DNA of 64,000 nt. It comes from Leifsonia williamsii. GTDB taxonomy: Bacteria; Actinomycetota; Actinomycetes; Actinomycetales; Microbacteriaceae. Shown here one piece after another: positions 35,912-45,329 of the stretch (position 1 is the stretch's first letter; each line of letters starts with the position of its first letter). The notes beneath the pieces were generated by a model. It did not search any database and was not told the DNA's origin. It saw only the letters and a program-made list of their open reading frames with translations. Location of the stretch: NCBI RefSeq assembly GCF_030433685.1, contig NZ_JAROCF010000001.1:496001-560000 (forward strand), in the 5' to 3' direction. Position numbers and translations under genes: made by a program.

Positions 35912-36835
35912 TCACGCCGGCGCCAGCACCGCTGCGATCAGGAGCAGGGCCGGGACGGCGAACATCGTCGTGAGGAGGACGGTGTCGCGGGCCACCGCGA
36001 CGCCGCGGTCGTAGCGGGCGGCGAAGTTGAAGACGTTCTGGGCGGTGGGGAGGGCGGCGAGCGCGACCGCGGCGAACAGGGCGTGGCCGTCCAGGCCGAA
36101 GGCGCGCGCGAGGAGGAACGCGATCACGGGCATCACCGCTGTCTTCAGCACGACACCCGTGACGATCTCGGCGCGGCCGTGCCCGGCCTGGAGGGGACGC
36201 GAACCGTGGAGCGACATCCCGAACGCCATGAGCACGAGGGGGACGGCGGCGCCGCCGAGCAGCTCGAACGGCTGGAACACGGCCTCCGGGACGGGCAGTC
36301 CCGTCACGTCGACGAGGATGCCGAGCACGGACGCGATGATCATGGGGTTCCGCACCGGCTGGGTGAGGATCGAGCGCAGCGACACCGTGCCGCGACTCCC
36401 GATGTCCAGCACGGTCAGGGCGACCGGTGCGAACACGATCAGCTGCAGCAGGAGCACCGGCGCCACATAGGAGGCGCTTCCGAGCACGTAGACGGCGACC
36501 GGGAGGCCGATGTTGTTGGCGTTCACGTAGCCGGAGCCGAGGATGCCGATGGTCGTCTCGGGCACGGGCCGGCGGAAGAACAGCCGCGACAGCAGGAGGT
36601 ACAGCCCTCCCGACAGGACGGCGGCGATCCCGCCGACGAGCAGCTGCGACGAGAACACGACCCGCAGATCCGCGTGCGCCAGGGTGACGAACAGGAGGGC
36701 CGGGTTCGTGACGAAGAACGCGATCCGGTTGAGCACGAAGCCGGCGGACGGCCCGCCGATCCCGGCACGCCCGGCGAGGTAACCGACGAGGATGACGAAG
36801 GCGATGATCCCGAACCCGGTCAGTACGCCGCCCAC
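35912..36835 (-). CDS. AEC family transporter
   Basis: The 307-residue protein has about ten membrane helices in two inverted halves, as in auxin efflux carrier-like transporters. GSGYVNANNIGLPVAVYVLG (about residues 97-116) is the conserved Asn/Gly-rich unwound segment, and ALPTAQNVFNFAARY near residue 262 is its partner in the second half. Substrate, probably a carboxylate, cannot be told. GTG start. Confidence 0.9.
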   Translation of the reverse strand: MGGVLTGFGIIAFVILVGYLAGRAGIGGPSAGFVLNRIAFFVTNPALLFVTLAHADLRVVFSSQLLVGGIAAVLSGGLYLLLSRLFFRRPVPETTIGILGSGYVNANNIGLPVAVYVLGSASYVAPVLLLQLIVFAPVALTVLDIGSRGTVSLRSILTQPVRNPMIIASVLGILVDVTGLPVPEAVFQPFELLGGAAVPLVLMAFGMSLHGSRPLQAGHGRAEIVTGVVLKTAVMPVIAFLLARAFGLDGHALFAAVALAALPTAQNVFNFAARYDRGVAVARDTVLLTTMFAVPALLLIAAVLAPA

Positions 36836-36894
36836 CCGGCCAGCCTAGCGACGAGCGGGAGGTGGGGCCCGGCGTCCGGCCAGCCTGCGACAGG

Positions 36895-37089
36895 TCACTC
36901 CTCCGGCTCGAACACCTCCTCGATCGAGCGGCCGAAGAGACGGGCGATGCGGAAGGCGAGAGGGAGGGACGGGTCGTAGCGGCCGGTCTCCAGGGCGTTC
37001 ACCGTCTGCCGCGAGACCCCGAGCTGCTCGGCGAGAGCGCCCTGCGACCAGGAGCGCTCCTCGCGCAGCTCGCGGAGCGTGTTCTTCAT
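36895..37089 (-). CDS. small XRE-family HTH regulator
   Basis: The 64-residue protein is almost only a helix-turn-helix (LREERSWSQGALAEQLGVSRQTVNALE, about residues 8-35). It overlaps the upstream membrane-protein gene by four bases. Such pairs are widespread, and the membrane protein is thought to signal to, or be controlled with, the regulator. Confidence 0.92.
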   Translation of the reverse strand: MKNTLRELREERSWSQGALAEQLGVSRQTVNALETGRYDPSLPLAFRIARLFGRSIEEVFEPEE

Positions 37090-37499
37090 CGTCGGGGCAT
37101 CGCGATCGTGGCGGCGAGCCAGCCGAGCATGCCTCCGCTGTAGAGCCACCAGCCCAGGCCGGGGATGTCGAGGCCCGCGATGCCGAGGAAGCCCGCGACC
37201 ACGGCCAGCAGCATCGCGACCACGAAGCCCACGCCGAGCGCCTTGAAGGTGCGGATCTGTTCGTACTCGTCCGATCGCACCACGTACCGGATGAGGAGGG
37301 CGGCCGCGGCGGCCACCGGCACGACCGGTGCGAGCGCCCACGCGAAGCGCCACGGGCTGGTGCCGTCCAGGTCGCCCCACACGATGGAGACGACGAGCAC
37401 GACGCCGTACGCGACCATGGCGATCGTGAATGTGAGACCGAACCGCCGGTTGCGGGCTCGCTCGGAGGGCCCAGGGGTGGTGTCAAGTGTGCTTGTCAT
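37086..37499 (-). CDS. membrane protein paired with XRE regulator
   Basis: The 137-residue protein has four hydrophobic segments (about residues 22-42, 53-70, 87-106 and 113-132) and a short basic N-terminus. The loop SDEYEQIRTFKALG is typical of the membrane proteins co-encoded with small XRE regulators. Function unknown. Confidence 0.75.
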   Translation of the reverse strand: MTSTLDTTPGPSERARNRRFGLTFTIAMVAYGVVLVVSIVWGDLDGTSPWRFAWALAPVVPVAAAAALLIRYVVRSDEYEQIRTFKALGVGFVVAMLLAVVAGFLGIAGLDIPGLGWWLYSGGMLGWLAATIAMPRR

Positions 37500-37553
37500 A
37501 CGTCCAGGGTGCCGGGTGCTCGCTGAAAAGTCAAGCTTCCTTTACAGCGCGAA

Positions 37554-38327
37554 ATGCGGAATGCTGGAGGGGTGCCCCAGTTGCTCCCGCTCCCCGCCCG
37601 CGATGCGTTCGTCGCGACGCATGTCGTGCGCGGCGACGGCGAACACGAGTCCGGGTGGGCATGGTTCCGAACCGGGGCGCCGCATGAGGAGCTCAACGGC
37701 GTGCTGCAGATACCTTCCGACCGGGTCGACGAGGCGCAGCGTGCGATAGGTGATATCCCCGCGCTCTGGCACTCCTGGCCAGGCGATCCCGTCTATGACA
37801 TCGAGGCGGCGCTGGTGGAGCGGGGTTTCAGGTTCGTGGAGGAGGAGCCCCTCATGGCGATGCCGCTCTCGCACCCGGCGGAAGGGATGACTCCCATGGA
37901 CTCCGCCACGGCCGAAGCGGCGCCGTACCGCATCCGAGAAGTCGACCACGCCGGTCCGGACGACCTCGCCGATTGGGTGCGCGTGTGGGTCGGCACCACC
38001 CTCCCGGACGAGACCGTGAACACGATCCGGGTCGGGCTTCTCCGCGCCGGCGATGCCGCCCGCTACCTGCTGGCCGAGGTCGACGGCATCCCCGTGGGGT
38101 GCGCCGCAGCGATCGCCGCCGGTGGCGCTGTATCCGTGGAGCATGTGGTCACGTCCGCCGACCATCGAGGACGCGGAATCGGCACGGCGCTGACCGCGGC
38201 GGCCACCGAGGCCGGGCGGCGACTCGGTGCGACAGTGGCCGTGCTCACCGCCTCCCCCGATGGCGTCGGGATCTACCGACGGCTGGGGTTCACCGAGCAC
38301 GGACGGGTGCGGCGGTTCGCCGCGTGA
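37554..38327 (+). CDS. GNAT family N-acetyltransferase
   Basis: The 257-residue protein has a divergent N-terminal half and a C-terminal GNAT domain with the acetyl-CoA loop VTSADHRGRGIGTALTAAA (about residues 198-216) and YRRLGFTEHG at the end. The acceptor is unknown. The upstream neighbour is divergent. Confidence 0.88.
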   Translation: MRNAGGVPQLLPLPARDAFVATHVVRGDGEHESGWAWFRTGAPHEELNGVLQIPSDRVDEAQRAIGDIPALWHSWPGDPVYDIEAALVERGFRFVEEEPLMAMPLSHPAEGMTPMDSATAEAAPYRIREVDHAGPDDLADWVRVWVGTTLPDETVNTIRVGLLRAGDAARYLLAEVDGIPVGCAAAIAAGGAVSVEHVVTSADHRGRGIGTALTAAATEAGRRLGATVAVLTASPDGVGIYRRLGFTEHGRVRRFAA

Positions 38328-38357
38328 GCGGAATGCGTCCCGTGCTGCTCCCGAGCC

Positions 38358-39176
38358 TCAGTCGCGCCGCATCGGTCCGCGCGCGACGCGGACGGCCACC
38401 GTGACCAGCAGCACGATCGCCGCGGCGGCGAAGGCCGTGACAGCGACCGGGGCCGAGAGCAGCTCCCCGGTGAGGCGGGAGACGCCGATCCAGCAGAGCC
38501 CCCAGGCCAGCGCCAGGGAGGGGGTGAGGCGGCCGCGGCTCCAGATCGCGAGCGACGAGCCGAGGACCGCGACGACGGCGAGCAGGGCCAGCGCCCAGGC
38601 GTGGGGGCTCCAGCCGAAGCCGTCGAAGCCGGCCGCGGTGAGCCATGCGGTGACGTTCGCGACCGTGGCGACCATCACCCAGCCGAGGTAGAGGCCCATC
38701 GTGCCGTCGAGGAGCACGGCGTCGGCGGTCGACTCCGACGGGTGCCGCCGCAGCAGCACGAACGCCGTCACGAGCACCGCCAGCAGCGCCACGATCACCG
38801 CGACGCTCAGGCCGAGCAGGCCAGCCTGCACCGAGAGGATCCAGGCGGCGTTGAGCAGCAGGGAGGCGAGGACCCACCAGCCCAGCACCCGTTGCCGCTC
38901 CCGCGCGGCCTGCGACGGCAACGCCTGCCAGATCGCGTACAGGGCGAGCCCCGCATAGACGACGGACCAGATCGCGAAGGCGGGACCCGCCGGCGCGACG
39001 AAGGTGGCGTCGGCCGAGAGCGCGCCTCCCGCCACCTTCTGGATGGGTGTGCCGACGACCGCGCCGGAGCCGACGAAGGCGCCGATGATCGCGACGACCG
39101 CGCCGATCAGGATGACGATCTGACGCACCCGGTCCACGGCCAGCGGTTGGGTCGCGCGTCGGGTCAGCGTGCTCAT
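38358..39176 (-). CDS. TspO/MBR-related membrane protein
   Basis: The 272-residue protein has about seven membrane helices and Trp-rich segments such as PAFAIWSVVYAGLALYAIWQ and LLNAAWILSV, resembling the tryptophan-rich sensory protein family though longer than the classic 160 residues. It may bind hydrophobic ligands. ATG 39176 is preferred to the upstream in-frame start because a short basic leader precedes it. Confidence 0.78.
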   Translation of the reverse strand: MSTLTRRATQPLAVDRVRQIVILIGAVVAIIGAFVGSGAVVGTPIQKVAGGALSADATFVAPAGPAFAIWSVVYAGLALYAIWQALPSQAARERQRVLGWWVLASLLLNAAWILSVQAGLLGLSVAVIVALLAVLVTAFVLLRRHPSESTADAVLLDGTMGLYLGWVMVATVANVTAWLTAAGFDGFGWSPHAWALALLAVVAVLGSSLAIWSRGRLTPSLALAWGLCWIGVSRLTGELLSAPVAVTAFAAAAIVLLVTVAVRVARGPMRRD

Positions 39177-39276
39177 GCGCGCCACGGTAGACCGCAGCAC
39201 CACCTCCCGGAAGGGACGGAGCGGCGGCCCCAGAACGCGACGGCCCGGAACGGCACGCCCACAGCACCCACCGACC

Positions 39277-40065
39277 TCACGCCCGCCGCGCCACCACCAC
39301 CGTCGCCGCCAGCTCCTCCGACGACTCCACCACGGCCTCCATCCCCGCCGCCGAGAACAGCCCGGCCGACACCGGCGCCTGGCGCTCGCTCGCCTCGATC
39401 AGCAGCACGCCACCCGGGGCCAGCCACTGCACCGCCTCGGCGGCGATCCGGCGGTGCAGGTCGAGCCCGTCGGCGCCGCCGTCGAGGGCGATCCCGGGCT
39501 CGTGGAGGCGCGCCTCCACCGGCATGCGGACGATCTCGGCGGTGGGCACGTAGGGCGCGTTCACCGCGATCACGTCGATCCGGCCGCGGACGGAGGCGGG
39601 CAGCGGCGCGAAGAGATCGCCCACGAGGACGCGCTCGGGCGGGAGGTTGAGCCGGGCGCAGCGCACAGCCTCCTCATCGACGTCGGTCGCCCACACCTCC
39701 GCCGCCGGCACGCGCGACGCGACGACCGCTCCGATCGCACCGGCGCCGCAGCACAGATCGAGAGCGATCGTGGATCCGCGAGCAACGAGGGCCGCCTCCG
39801 CGAGCTCAGCCGCCCGCAACGCGAGGAACTCGGTGCGCCGCCGCGGCACGAAGACCCCCGGCAGCACGCGGACGCGGAGGCCGCCGAACTCCGCCCAGCC
39901 CAGCAGCGGTTCCAACGGCTCGCCGGCGACCCGGCGCGCGACCAGCGATTCGAGCACGCCCGCGTCGCCCGCGGCCGCCTCGCTGAGCAGCGACGCCTCC
40001 TCCTCCGCGAACACGCAGCCCGCTGCGCGTAGGCGCGCGACGAGAGAGGGTTCGGCCGGGATCAC
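39277..40065 (-). CDS. putative protein N5-glutamine methyltransferase (PrmC-like)
   Basis: The 262-residue SAM-dependent methyltransferase has DLCCGAGAIGAVVAS (about residue 104) as its SAM loop, ATDVDEEAVRCARLN, and NAPYVP (about residue 169) in place of the NPPY catalytic motif. The variant, plus the shorter N-terminus, matches a paralogous group rather than true release-factor methyltransferase. GTG start; an upstream ATG runs into a stop. Confidence 0.85.
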   Translation of the reverse strand: MIPAEPSLVARLRAAGCVFAEEEASLLSEAAAGDAGVLESLVARRVAGEPLEPLLGWAEFGGLRVRVLPGVFVPRRRTEFLALRAAELAEAALVARGSTIALDLCCGAGAIGAVVASRVPAAEVWATDVDEEAVRCARLNLPPERVLVGDLFAPLPASVRGRIDVIAVNAPYVPTAEIVRMPVEARLHEPGIALDGGADGLDLHRRIAAEAVQWLAPGGVLLIEASERQAPVSAGLFSAAGMEAVVESSEELAATVVVARRA

Positions 40066-40122
40066 CCGGTCATGCTAGCGACCGCAGCGCGATGGCCACC
40101 TCGGGCCCCCAGCACGACCGCG

Positions 40123-40734
40123 TCAGTACGGCCGCTCCCCCAGCAGCCGCGCGAGGTGCGCGGCATTGTGCGCGACGCTCGCGTTCGTGCTGGCCACGGA
40201 CTCCGGCGTCTCGTCGAGGTCCTTGTAGTCGACCGAGCCCATCGCCTCGCCGTTCCAGTAGGTGGCGCCCTGCGACGGGATGCTGAAGCCGACGTCGTTC
40301 AGCGCCTGGAACAGGTCGGCGATGATCTTGTGGGCGCCGTCCTCGTTGCCGACGACGCCCGCGATCGCGACCTTGCCCTCGACGAGCGGGCGGCCGTTGT
40401 CGTCCGTCTCCGACAGCTCGGCGTCGAGGCGCTCCAGCGCGCGCTGCGCGATGGACGACATATGGCCCATCCACGTCGGGGTCACGATGATCAGGATGTC
40501 GGAGGCCAGCACCTGCTCGCGGATGCGCGGCCACTCGTCGCCGTCTCCCTCGTCCACCTCCACGCCGGGCTTGATGTCGAAGTCGGCCAGCCGCACGGCG
40601 GTGCCGGTCACGTCGTGGGTGGCGAGCTCGTCGAGGAGCTGCTTGGCGAGCAGCTGACTGCTGGACTCCGCGGGCGACGCCTTGAGCGTGCACACGAGGG
40701 CGAGGGCGGTCAGAGGTCGGGCGGCATCCGTCAT
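40123..40734 (-). CDS. flavodoxin family NAD(P)H-dependent oxidoreductase
   Basis: The 203-residue protein has a flavodoxin-like fold: CTLKASPAESSSQLLAKQLL at the start for the FMN phosphate, ILIIVTPTWMGHMSSIAQRALERL (in parts) near residue 78 and GVVGNEDGAHKIIADL near 114. It probably reduces quinones or azo compounds with FMN. Its partners are unknown. Confidence 0.88.
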   Translation of the reverse strand: MTDAARPLTALALVCTLKASPAESSSQLLAKQLLDELATHDVTGTAVRLADFDIKPGVEVDEGDGDEWPRIREQVLASDILIIVTPTWMGHMSSIAQRALERLDAELSETDDNGRPLVEGKVAIAGVVGNEDGAHKIIADLFQALNDVGFSIPSQGATYWNGEAMGSVDYKDLDETPESVASTNASVAHNAAHLARLLGERPY

Positions 40735-40823
40735 GCCCGCGAGTGAACGCGCCCCTTCCGCCGGAATCAACCCCTTCCGCCGGGCCTTGACCTCTCGGGA
40801 GGCCGCACGTACGAATGGGTGCC

Positions 40824-41156
40824 ATGAAGCGCATCCACTATGCGAGCGGATCGCTGCTGACGGGGGACGCCATCGCCGAAGCGCTGGTCGCCTACGCGGC
40901 GGCCCTCGCCATCAACAACGCCGCAGCCGAAGTGCATGCCCCCGCCGTGATGGAGAACGGCCAGCAGGGCGAGGTCCTCATGCTGCTCGGGCCCGCGAGC
41001 CAGATCCTCGTCGACGACGGCGAGGGCGACGATCTCGTCGACACGGAGTTCGTCGCCGACATCGAGCAGAAGACGCAGGAGCTGGGGCCGCGCAAGGCGA
41101 CCTTCGTCGAGTCAGGGACGGAGGACGCCGAGGGCATCGACCTCGACTTCCTATGA
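40824..41156 (+). CDS. hypothetical acidic protein
   Basis: The 110-residue protein starts KRIHYASGSLLTGDAIAEAL and ends in a very acidic tail. It resembles small actinobacterial proteins seen near flavoproteins, but I cannot name the family. TACGAA upstream could be a -10 box. It is divergent from the flavodoxin-type gene. Confidence 0.65.
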   Translation: MKRIHYASGSLLTGDAIAEALVAYAAALAINNAAAEVHAPAVMENGQQGEVLMLLGPASQILVDDGEGDDLVDTEFVADIEQKTQELGPRKATFVESGTEDAEGIDLDFL

Positions 41157-41283
41157 CGTTCTCCGTGAGGCCGGTGTCGGCCGCTCCGCGCTGCGCACGG
41201 CTCAGCGCGGGCGCCCTCGGACTGGTGCATTCCCGATCCCCGCGTACTATCGCAGCAGACATCGATGATCGGGAGAGGGGCGC

Positions 41284-41562
41284 ATGCAGGTGTTCCACGT
41301 CTACATCGACGACCTGAGGTTCACCTTCGTCGACCGGGCTCCGGTCGAAGAGCTGAAGAGCCGTGTGGTGCAGGCGAGCCGGAACAACGGCGATTTCGTC
41401 GCGGTCACGCAGTCGAGCCGGCCGCCGAGCGAGATCTTCGTCACGGCGCAGACCCGCGTGCGCATCGAGACCGCGACCATCCCTCGCGAGCCTGTCGGCC
41501 ACAACGGAGAGTCGGAGGAGGACGACGACGCCTTCTGGTTCGACTTCGACTCGCTGGCCTGA
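41284..41562 (+). CDS. hypothetical acidic protein
   Basis: The 92-residue protein has a strand-rich N-terminus (VFHVYIDDLRFTFVDRAP), TRVRIETATIPRE in the middle and an acidic tail EEDDDAFWFDFDSLA. GGAGAGG precedes the ATG. No family recognised. It could have a fold like that of the previous small protein. Confidence 0.65.
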   Translation: MQVFHVYIDDLRFTFVDRAPVEELKSRVVQASRNNGDFVAVTQSSRPPSEIFVTAQTRVRIETATIPREPVGHNGESEEDDDAFWFDFDSLA

Positions 41563-41675
41563 GCGCGCGAGGCGCTGACCGACCCGCCGCCTCGCTGTTC
41601 GCTTCCTCCATCACTCCCGCCGTCATCTGACGTCAAGCGGTTCCCTCGCACGCGCCCAGGGAGGATGCTCGTCGC

Positions 41676-43253
41676 ATGTCGACGATCCCCGCGAGCGCAT
41701 CGCTCTGGCTCGAGACCGCGCCCGCCCTCCCCACCGACCGCTTCGAGTGGGACGGCGAGTACGACACGGTCGTCGTCGGCGCGGGGCTGACCGGCCTCGC
41801 CACCGCCGTCATGCTGGCCCGCGCCGGCATGCGGGTGACCGTGCTGGAGGCGCGGACGGTCGGTGCCGTCACGACCGGCAACACGACCGGCAAGGTGAGC
41901 CTGCTGCAGGGCACGACGCTCTCCGGCATCCGCAAGCACACCTCCGACCGCAACCTGTGCGCCTACGTCGACGGCAACATCGCCGGACGCGGCTGGCTGC
42001 TCGACTTCCTCGACGAGCAGGGGGTGCCGTACGAGCTGCGCGACGCGGTGACCTACGCGACCACCCTCGACGGCCTCGACAAGCTCGACGCCGAGCTGGC
42101 GGCGCTGCGGGCCGCGGGACTCGACGCGGCCACCGAGGAGCGCAGCTGCGAGCTGCCGTTCGCGGTGGAGGGCGCACTCACCCTGCGCGACCAGGCCCAG
42201 GTGCACCCGCTCGAGGTTCTGGCCGCCCTCGCGACGGAGCTGCGGAGGCTCGGCGGGCGCATCGTCGAGGGCGAACGGGTGACCGCGGTGTCGGCCGGCG
42301 ACCCCGTGACCATCACCAGCACGTCCGGTCGCACGCGCGCCAAGCAGCTCATCCTCGCGACCGGCACGCCCATCCTCGACCGTGGCCTCTACTTCGCGAA
42401 GGTCGAGCCGCTGCGCTCCTACGTGGCGGCCTTCCGGGTGCCGGGCGGCATCCCGCGGTCCATGTACCTATCGGCCGACTCGCCGACGCGCTCGCTGCGG
42501 TCGGTGCCGGTCGACGACGGCGAGCTGCTGCTGGTCGGCGGCAACGGGCATCCGGGAGGCCGTGGCGGCGTGACCTCCGACCGCGTCGCCGATCTGACCT
42601 CGTGGACCGCCCAGCACTTCCCGGGGGCGGAGAGGATGCACTGGTGGTCGGCCCAGGACTACCGCTCGGCCAACCGGGTCCCGTTCGTCGGCTGGCTGCC
42701 GCGCGGCAGGGGCCGCGTGTACCTGGCGACGGGCTACGCGAAGTGGGGGCTGACGAACGCCGTCGCCGCCGCGCTCAGCCTGACAGCCGACCTGACCGGA
42801 GAGACGCTGGAGTGGGCGCGCACCCTCCATCACCGCGTCACCCGCCCCGCCGACCTCGCTGCGGGCGCCAAGATGAACGCCGCCGTCGGCGCGGCGGCGG
42901 TGACCGAGTGGACGAACGCGGAGACCGGTCCCGATCTCGCCGGCGCCGAACCGCCCGCCGAGGGGGAGGGCGTGGTCGGCCGCCACGGACGGGCGCCGAC
43001 GGCCGTCTCCACCGTCGGCGGCGTCACGTGCGCGGTGAGCGCGGTGTGCACCCACCTGGGCGGAGTCGTGCGGTGGAACGACGCCGAGCGCTCGTGGGAC
43101 TGCCCGCTGCACGGCTCGCGGTTCGCGCCCGACGGGACGGTGCTGGAAGGACCGGCGACGCAGCCGCTGGCGGCCGTCGTCGGCGAGTCGGTGGGCGCCG
43201 ATCATGAGAACAACCGTGATTTCACCTCGGGCGAGGCTTCTTCACAGGCCTAG
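41676..43253 (+). CDS. FAD-dependent oxidoreductase with C-terminal Rieske domain
   Basis: The 525-residue protein joins a DAO-type FAD domain (VVVGAGLTGLATAVML, about residues 33-48) to a C-terminal Rieske domain with the 2Fe-2S ligand motifs CTHLGG (about residue 451) and CPLHGS (about residue 472). TGYAKWGLTNAVAAAL near residue 355 closes the FAD site. Such fusions are common in actinobacteria; their substrate is not established. Confidence 0.9.
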   Translation: MSTIPASASLWLETAPALPTDRFEWDGEYDTVVVGAGLTGLATAVMLARAGMRVTVLEARTVGAVTTGNTTGKVSLLQGTTLSGIRKHTSDRNLCAYVDGNIAGRGWLLDFLDEQGVPYELRDAVTYATTLDGLDKLDAELAALRAAGLDAATEERSCELPFAVEGALTLRDQAQVHPLEVLAALATELRRLGGRIVEGERVTAVSAGDPVTITSTSGRTRAKQLILATGTPILDRGLYFAKVEPLRSYVAAFRVPGGIPRSMYLSADSPTRSLRSVPVDDGELLLVGGNGHPGGRGGVTSDRVADLTSWTAQHFPGAERMHWWSAQDYRSANRVPFVGWLPRGRGRVYLATGYAKWGLTNAVAAALSLTADLTGETLEWARTLHHRVTRPADLAAGAKMNAAVGAAAVTEWTNAETGPDLAGAEPPAEGEGVVGRHGRAPTAVSTVGGVTCAVSAVCTHLGGVVRWNDAERSWDCPLHGSRFAPDGTVLEGPATQPLAAVVGESVGADHENNRDFTSGEASSQA

Positions 43254-43286
43254 TACAGAATCTGATATGGCAGTAATCTGGCGTGC

Positions 43287-43940
43287 ATGAGCACTCCTGA
43301 CGAGAACACGCCGCAGCAGCCCGCCGCGGGCAACACTCCCGGCTCCGTGCCGCCGGTGCCCCCGGCCGCGCCGGTCCCGCCGGCAGAGCCCGCCCCGTCC
43401 GCCGCGTCCTACAACCCGCCGCCCGCGCCTCCCGCGCCCGGCGCCTACCCCGCCTCCTCGGCCACCGGCGCGCCGGTCGCCGCCCCGACCGCGCCGCCGA
43501 CCCCGGTCAACGTCGCGTTCTGGCTGTTCATCGCCTCGGCGCTCCTCAGCGTCATCGGCGGGATCATCACGCTCGCGACCATCGGCGGCACCCGCGACTC
43601 GCTGCTCCAGAGCCTGCAGACGCAGGGCTCCGTCGACGCCTCGCAGGCGCAGCAGGTCGTCGACGCCGCCATCGGCCTCGGCATCACCTGGGCGATCGTG
43701 ACCCTGATCTTCTGGGCCGTCGTCTTCGTGGTGTTCGCGTTCTTCATGCGCCGCGGCGCCAACTGGGCCCGCATCGTCCTCACGGTGCTCACCGCCCTGT
43801 CGCTGCTGAACATCATCGCCGGCTTCGGCCTGGGCGCCCTGCAGGTCGTGGCCTCCATCGTCGCCGTCGTGCTGATGTGGCTGCGCCCCTCCACCGAGTA
43901 CTTCAACGCGGTGAAGGCGTCGAAGGCGCCGCGCGCGTAA
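43287..43940 (+). CDS. Pro-rich four-helix membrane protein
   Basis: The 217-residue protein has a 70-residue N-terminus of Pro/Ala-rich disordered sequence and four membrane helices (about residues 74-95, 130-152, 158-175 and 180-200). It resembles actinobacterial DUF-type membrane proteins with proline-rich tails. TAATCT lies seven bases before the ATG, suggesting a leaderless transcript. Confidence 0.75.
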   Translation: MSTPDENTPQQPAAGNTPGSVPPVPPAAPVPPAEPAPSAASYNPPPAPPAPGAYPASSATGAPVAAPTAPPTPVNVAFWLFIASALLSVIGGIITLATIGGTRDSLLQSLQTQGSVDASQAQQVVDAAIGLGITWAIVTLIFWAVVFVVFAFFMRRGANWARIVLTVLTALSLLNIIAGFGLGALQVVASIVAVVLMWLRPSTEYFNAVKASKAPRA

Positions 43941-43953
43941 CACCCGCTCGCAC

Positions 43954-43988
43954 ACGAAGGGCCGCGGCACTGCGCCGCGGCCCTTCGT
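43954..43988 (+). terminator. hairpin terminator
   Basis: A perfect 15-bp stem with an ACTGC loop lies 13 bases beyond the stop codon of the Pro-rich membrane protein gene. Confidence 0.85.
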
Positions 43989-44054
43989 CGTGTCCGGGGT
44001 TCGACGTGCGCCGAGGGCGGCGTACCGTGCGTCATGTCGATGGAAGGAGACGAC

Positions 44055-44318
44055 ATGCCCGGACGACAGCCCCAGCTGAAGGACCGAGAACTGTACGAGA
44101 AGCTCCGCGACGAGGGCGACTCGAAGGAGAAGGCGGCCCGCATCTCCAATGCCGCCGCCGCCCGCGGCCGGAAGTCGGTCGGCACGAAGGGCGGCAAGGC
44201 CGGCTCGTACGACGACATGACGGTGCCCGAGCTGAAGAAGCGCGCCAAGGAGCTGGGCCTCAGCGGCTACTCCAAGAAGAACAAGGGCGAGCTGGTCAAG
44301 GAGCTGCGCGACCACTGA
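44055..44318 (+). CDS. small basic protein with Rho N-terminal-like domain
   Basis: The 87-residue protein starts with a charged region (KDRELYEKLRDEGDSKEKAARI, in parts) of the DUF7218 type and ends with a SAP-like Rho_N domain (MTVPELKKRAKELGLSGYSK). These small helical domains bind nucleic acid. AAGGAG precedes the ATG. Function unknown. Confidence 0.8.
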   Translation: MPGRQPQLKDRELYEKLRDEGDSKEKAARISNAAAARGRKSVGTKGGKAGSYDDMTVPELKKRAKELGLSGYSKKNKGELVKELRDH

Positions 44319-44332
44319 GTACACTCCCCCGC

Positions 44333-45286
44333 ATGGACCTGCGCACGGTGGCCGACGAGCTGTACGCGGTCGCGCCGGGGGACTTCGTGGCGGAACGGGC
44401 CGCGGCGGCGAAGGAGGCCGACCGCGCGCTCGCGAAGCAGATCAAGGCGCTGCGCAAGCCATCGGCGGCCGCCGCCGCGATCAACGCGCTCGTGCGCGAG
44501 CGCGGCGAGGTCATCCAGGACGTGCTCGACGTCGGCGACCGGATGCGGGAGGCGTTCGCCGACCGCGACCGCGAGGCCATCCGCGAGCTGACGCAGCAGC
44601 GGCAGCGGGTCCTCCAGCGCGCGATCACGGGGCTCGACGTCAGCGCGAGCGTGCAGCGGGAGGTGGAGGAGACCCTCCAGGCCGCCGTCATCGACCCCGC
44701 GGCCGCGGCGGCGGTGCGCAGCGGTCTGCTCGTCCGGGCGCTCGAGTCGACCGGGGTCGACCAGGTCGACATCGAGGACGCGGTCGCGGTGCCGATCGAG
44801 GTGGAGGCGGCGGAGGAGGAGGCCGGCGACGAGCCGGAGGCGCCGAGTGAGAAGGGAGCGTCGTCGCGGACCCGGAAGGCCAGCACGGCGGCCGTGCCGA
44901 AGCGTGCGTCGAAGGCGACCTCGGCGCCCAAGGCCGAGCGCGAGCCGGAACCCGAGCCGGAACCTGAGCCCGAGCCCGAACCCGACTCCCGGGAGTCCGC
45001 GAGCGAGCGCCGGGAGCGACAGCGCCGCCTCCGCGCCGCAGAGAAGGCCGTCGAGCGCGCCCGCGAGGATGCCGAAGAGCTTGACGACGAGCTGGACGAG
45101 GAGGTCGACCGCCGCACCGACCTGGAGGCCGAGCGCGACTCCCTGGAGCGGCGCCTCCAGCGCGTCGCCGACGAGCTCGCCGACAGCAAGGCGGCCGAGC
45201 GCGACCTCCGCAAAAGGGTGGCCGCGGCGCAGAGCGCGCTCCGCGACGCCGAGCGCACCCTCCGCACCCTCCAGGACGAGGACTGA
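44333..45286 (+). CDS. coiled-coil protein with Glu-Pro repeats
   Basis: The 317-residue protein has a helical N-terminal half, a linker with six or more consecutive EP dipeptides (about residues 205-222) and a C-terminal coiled coil. It is highly charged and cytosolic. TACACT lies seven bases before the ATG, suggesting leaderless transcription. No enzymatic domain is evident. Confidence 0.7.
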   Translation: MDLRTVADELYAVAPGDFVAERAAAAKEADRALAKQIKALRKPSAAAAAINALVRERGEVIQDVLDVGDRMREAFADRDREAIRELTQQRQRVLQRAITGLDVSASVQREVEETLQAAVIDPAAAAAVRSGLLVRALESTGVDQVDIEDAVAVPIEVEAAEEEAGDEPEAPSEKGASSRTRKASTAAVPKRASKATSAPKAEREPEPEPEPEPEPEPDSRESASERRERQRRLRAAEKAVERAREDAEELDDELDEEVDRRTDLEAERDSLERRLQRVADELADSKAAERDLRKRVAAAQSALRDAERTLRTLQDED

Positions 45287-45290
45287 CAAA

Positions 45291-45325
45291 CCGTCGAGTA
45301 CGCGGATTCTCCGCGTACTCGGCGG
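45291..45325. terminator. bidirectional hairpin terminator
   Basis: Arms CCGTCGAGTACGCGG and CCGCGTACTCGGCGG (one mismatch) with a five-base loop lie between convergent genes ending at 45286 and 45330. Confidence 0.8.
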
Positions 45326-45329
45326 TTGG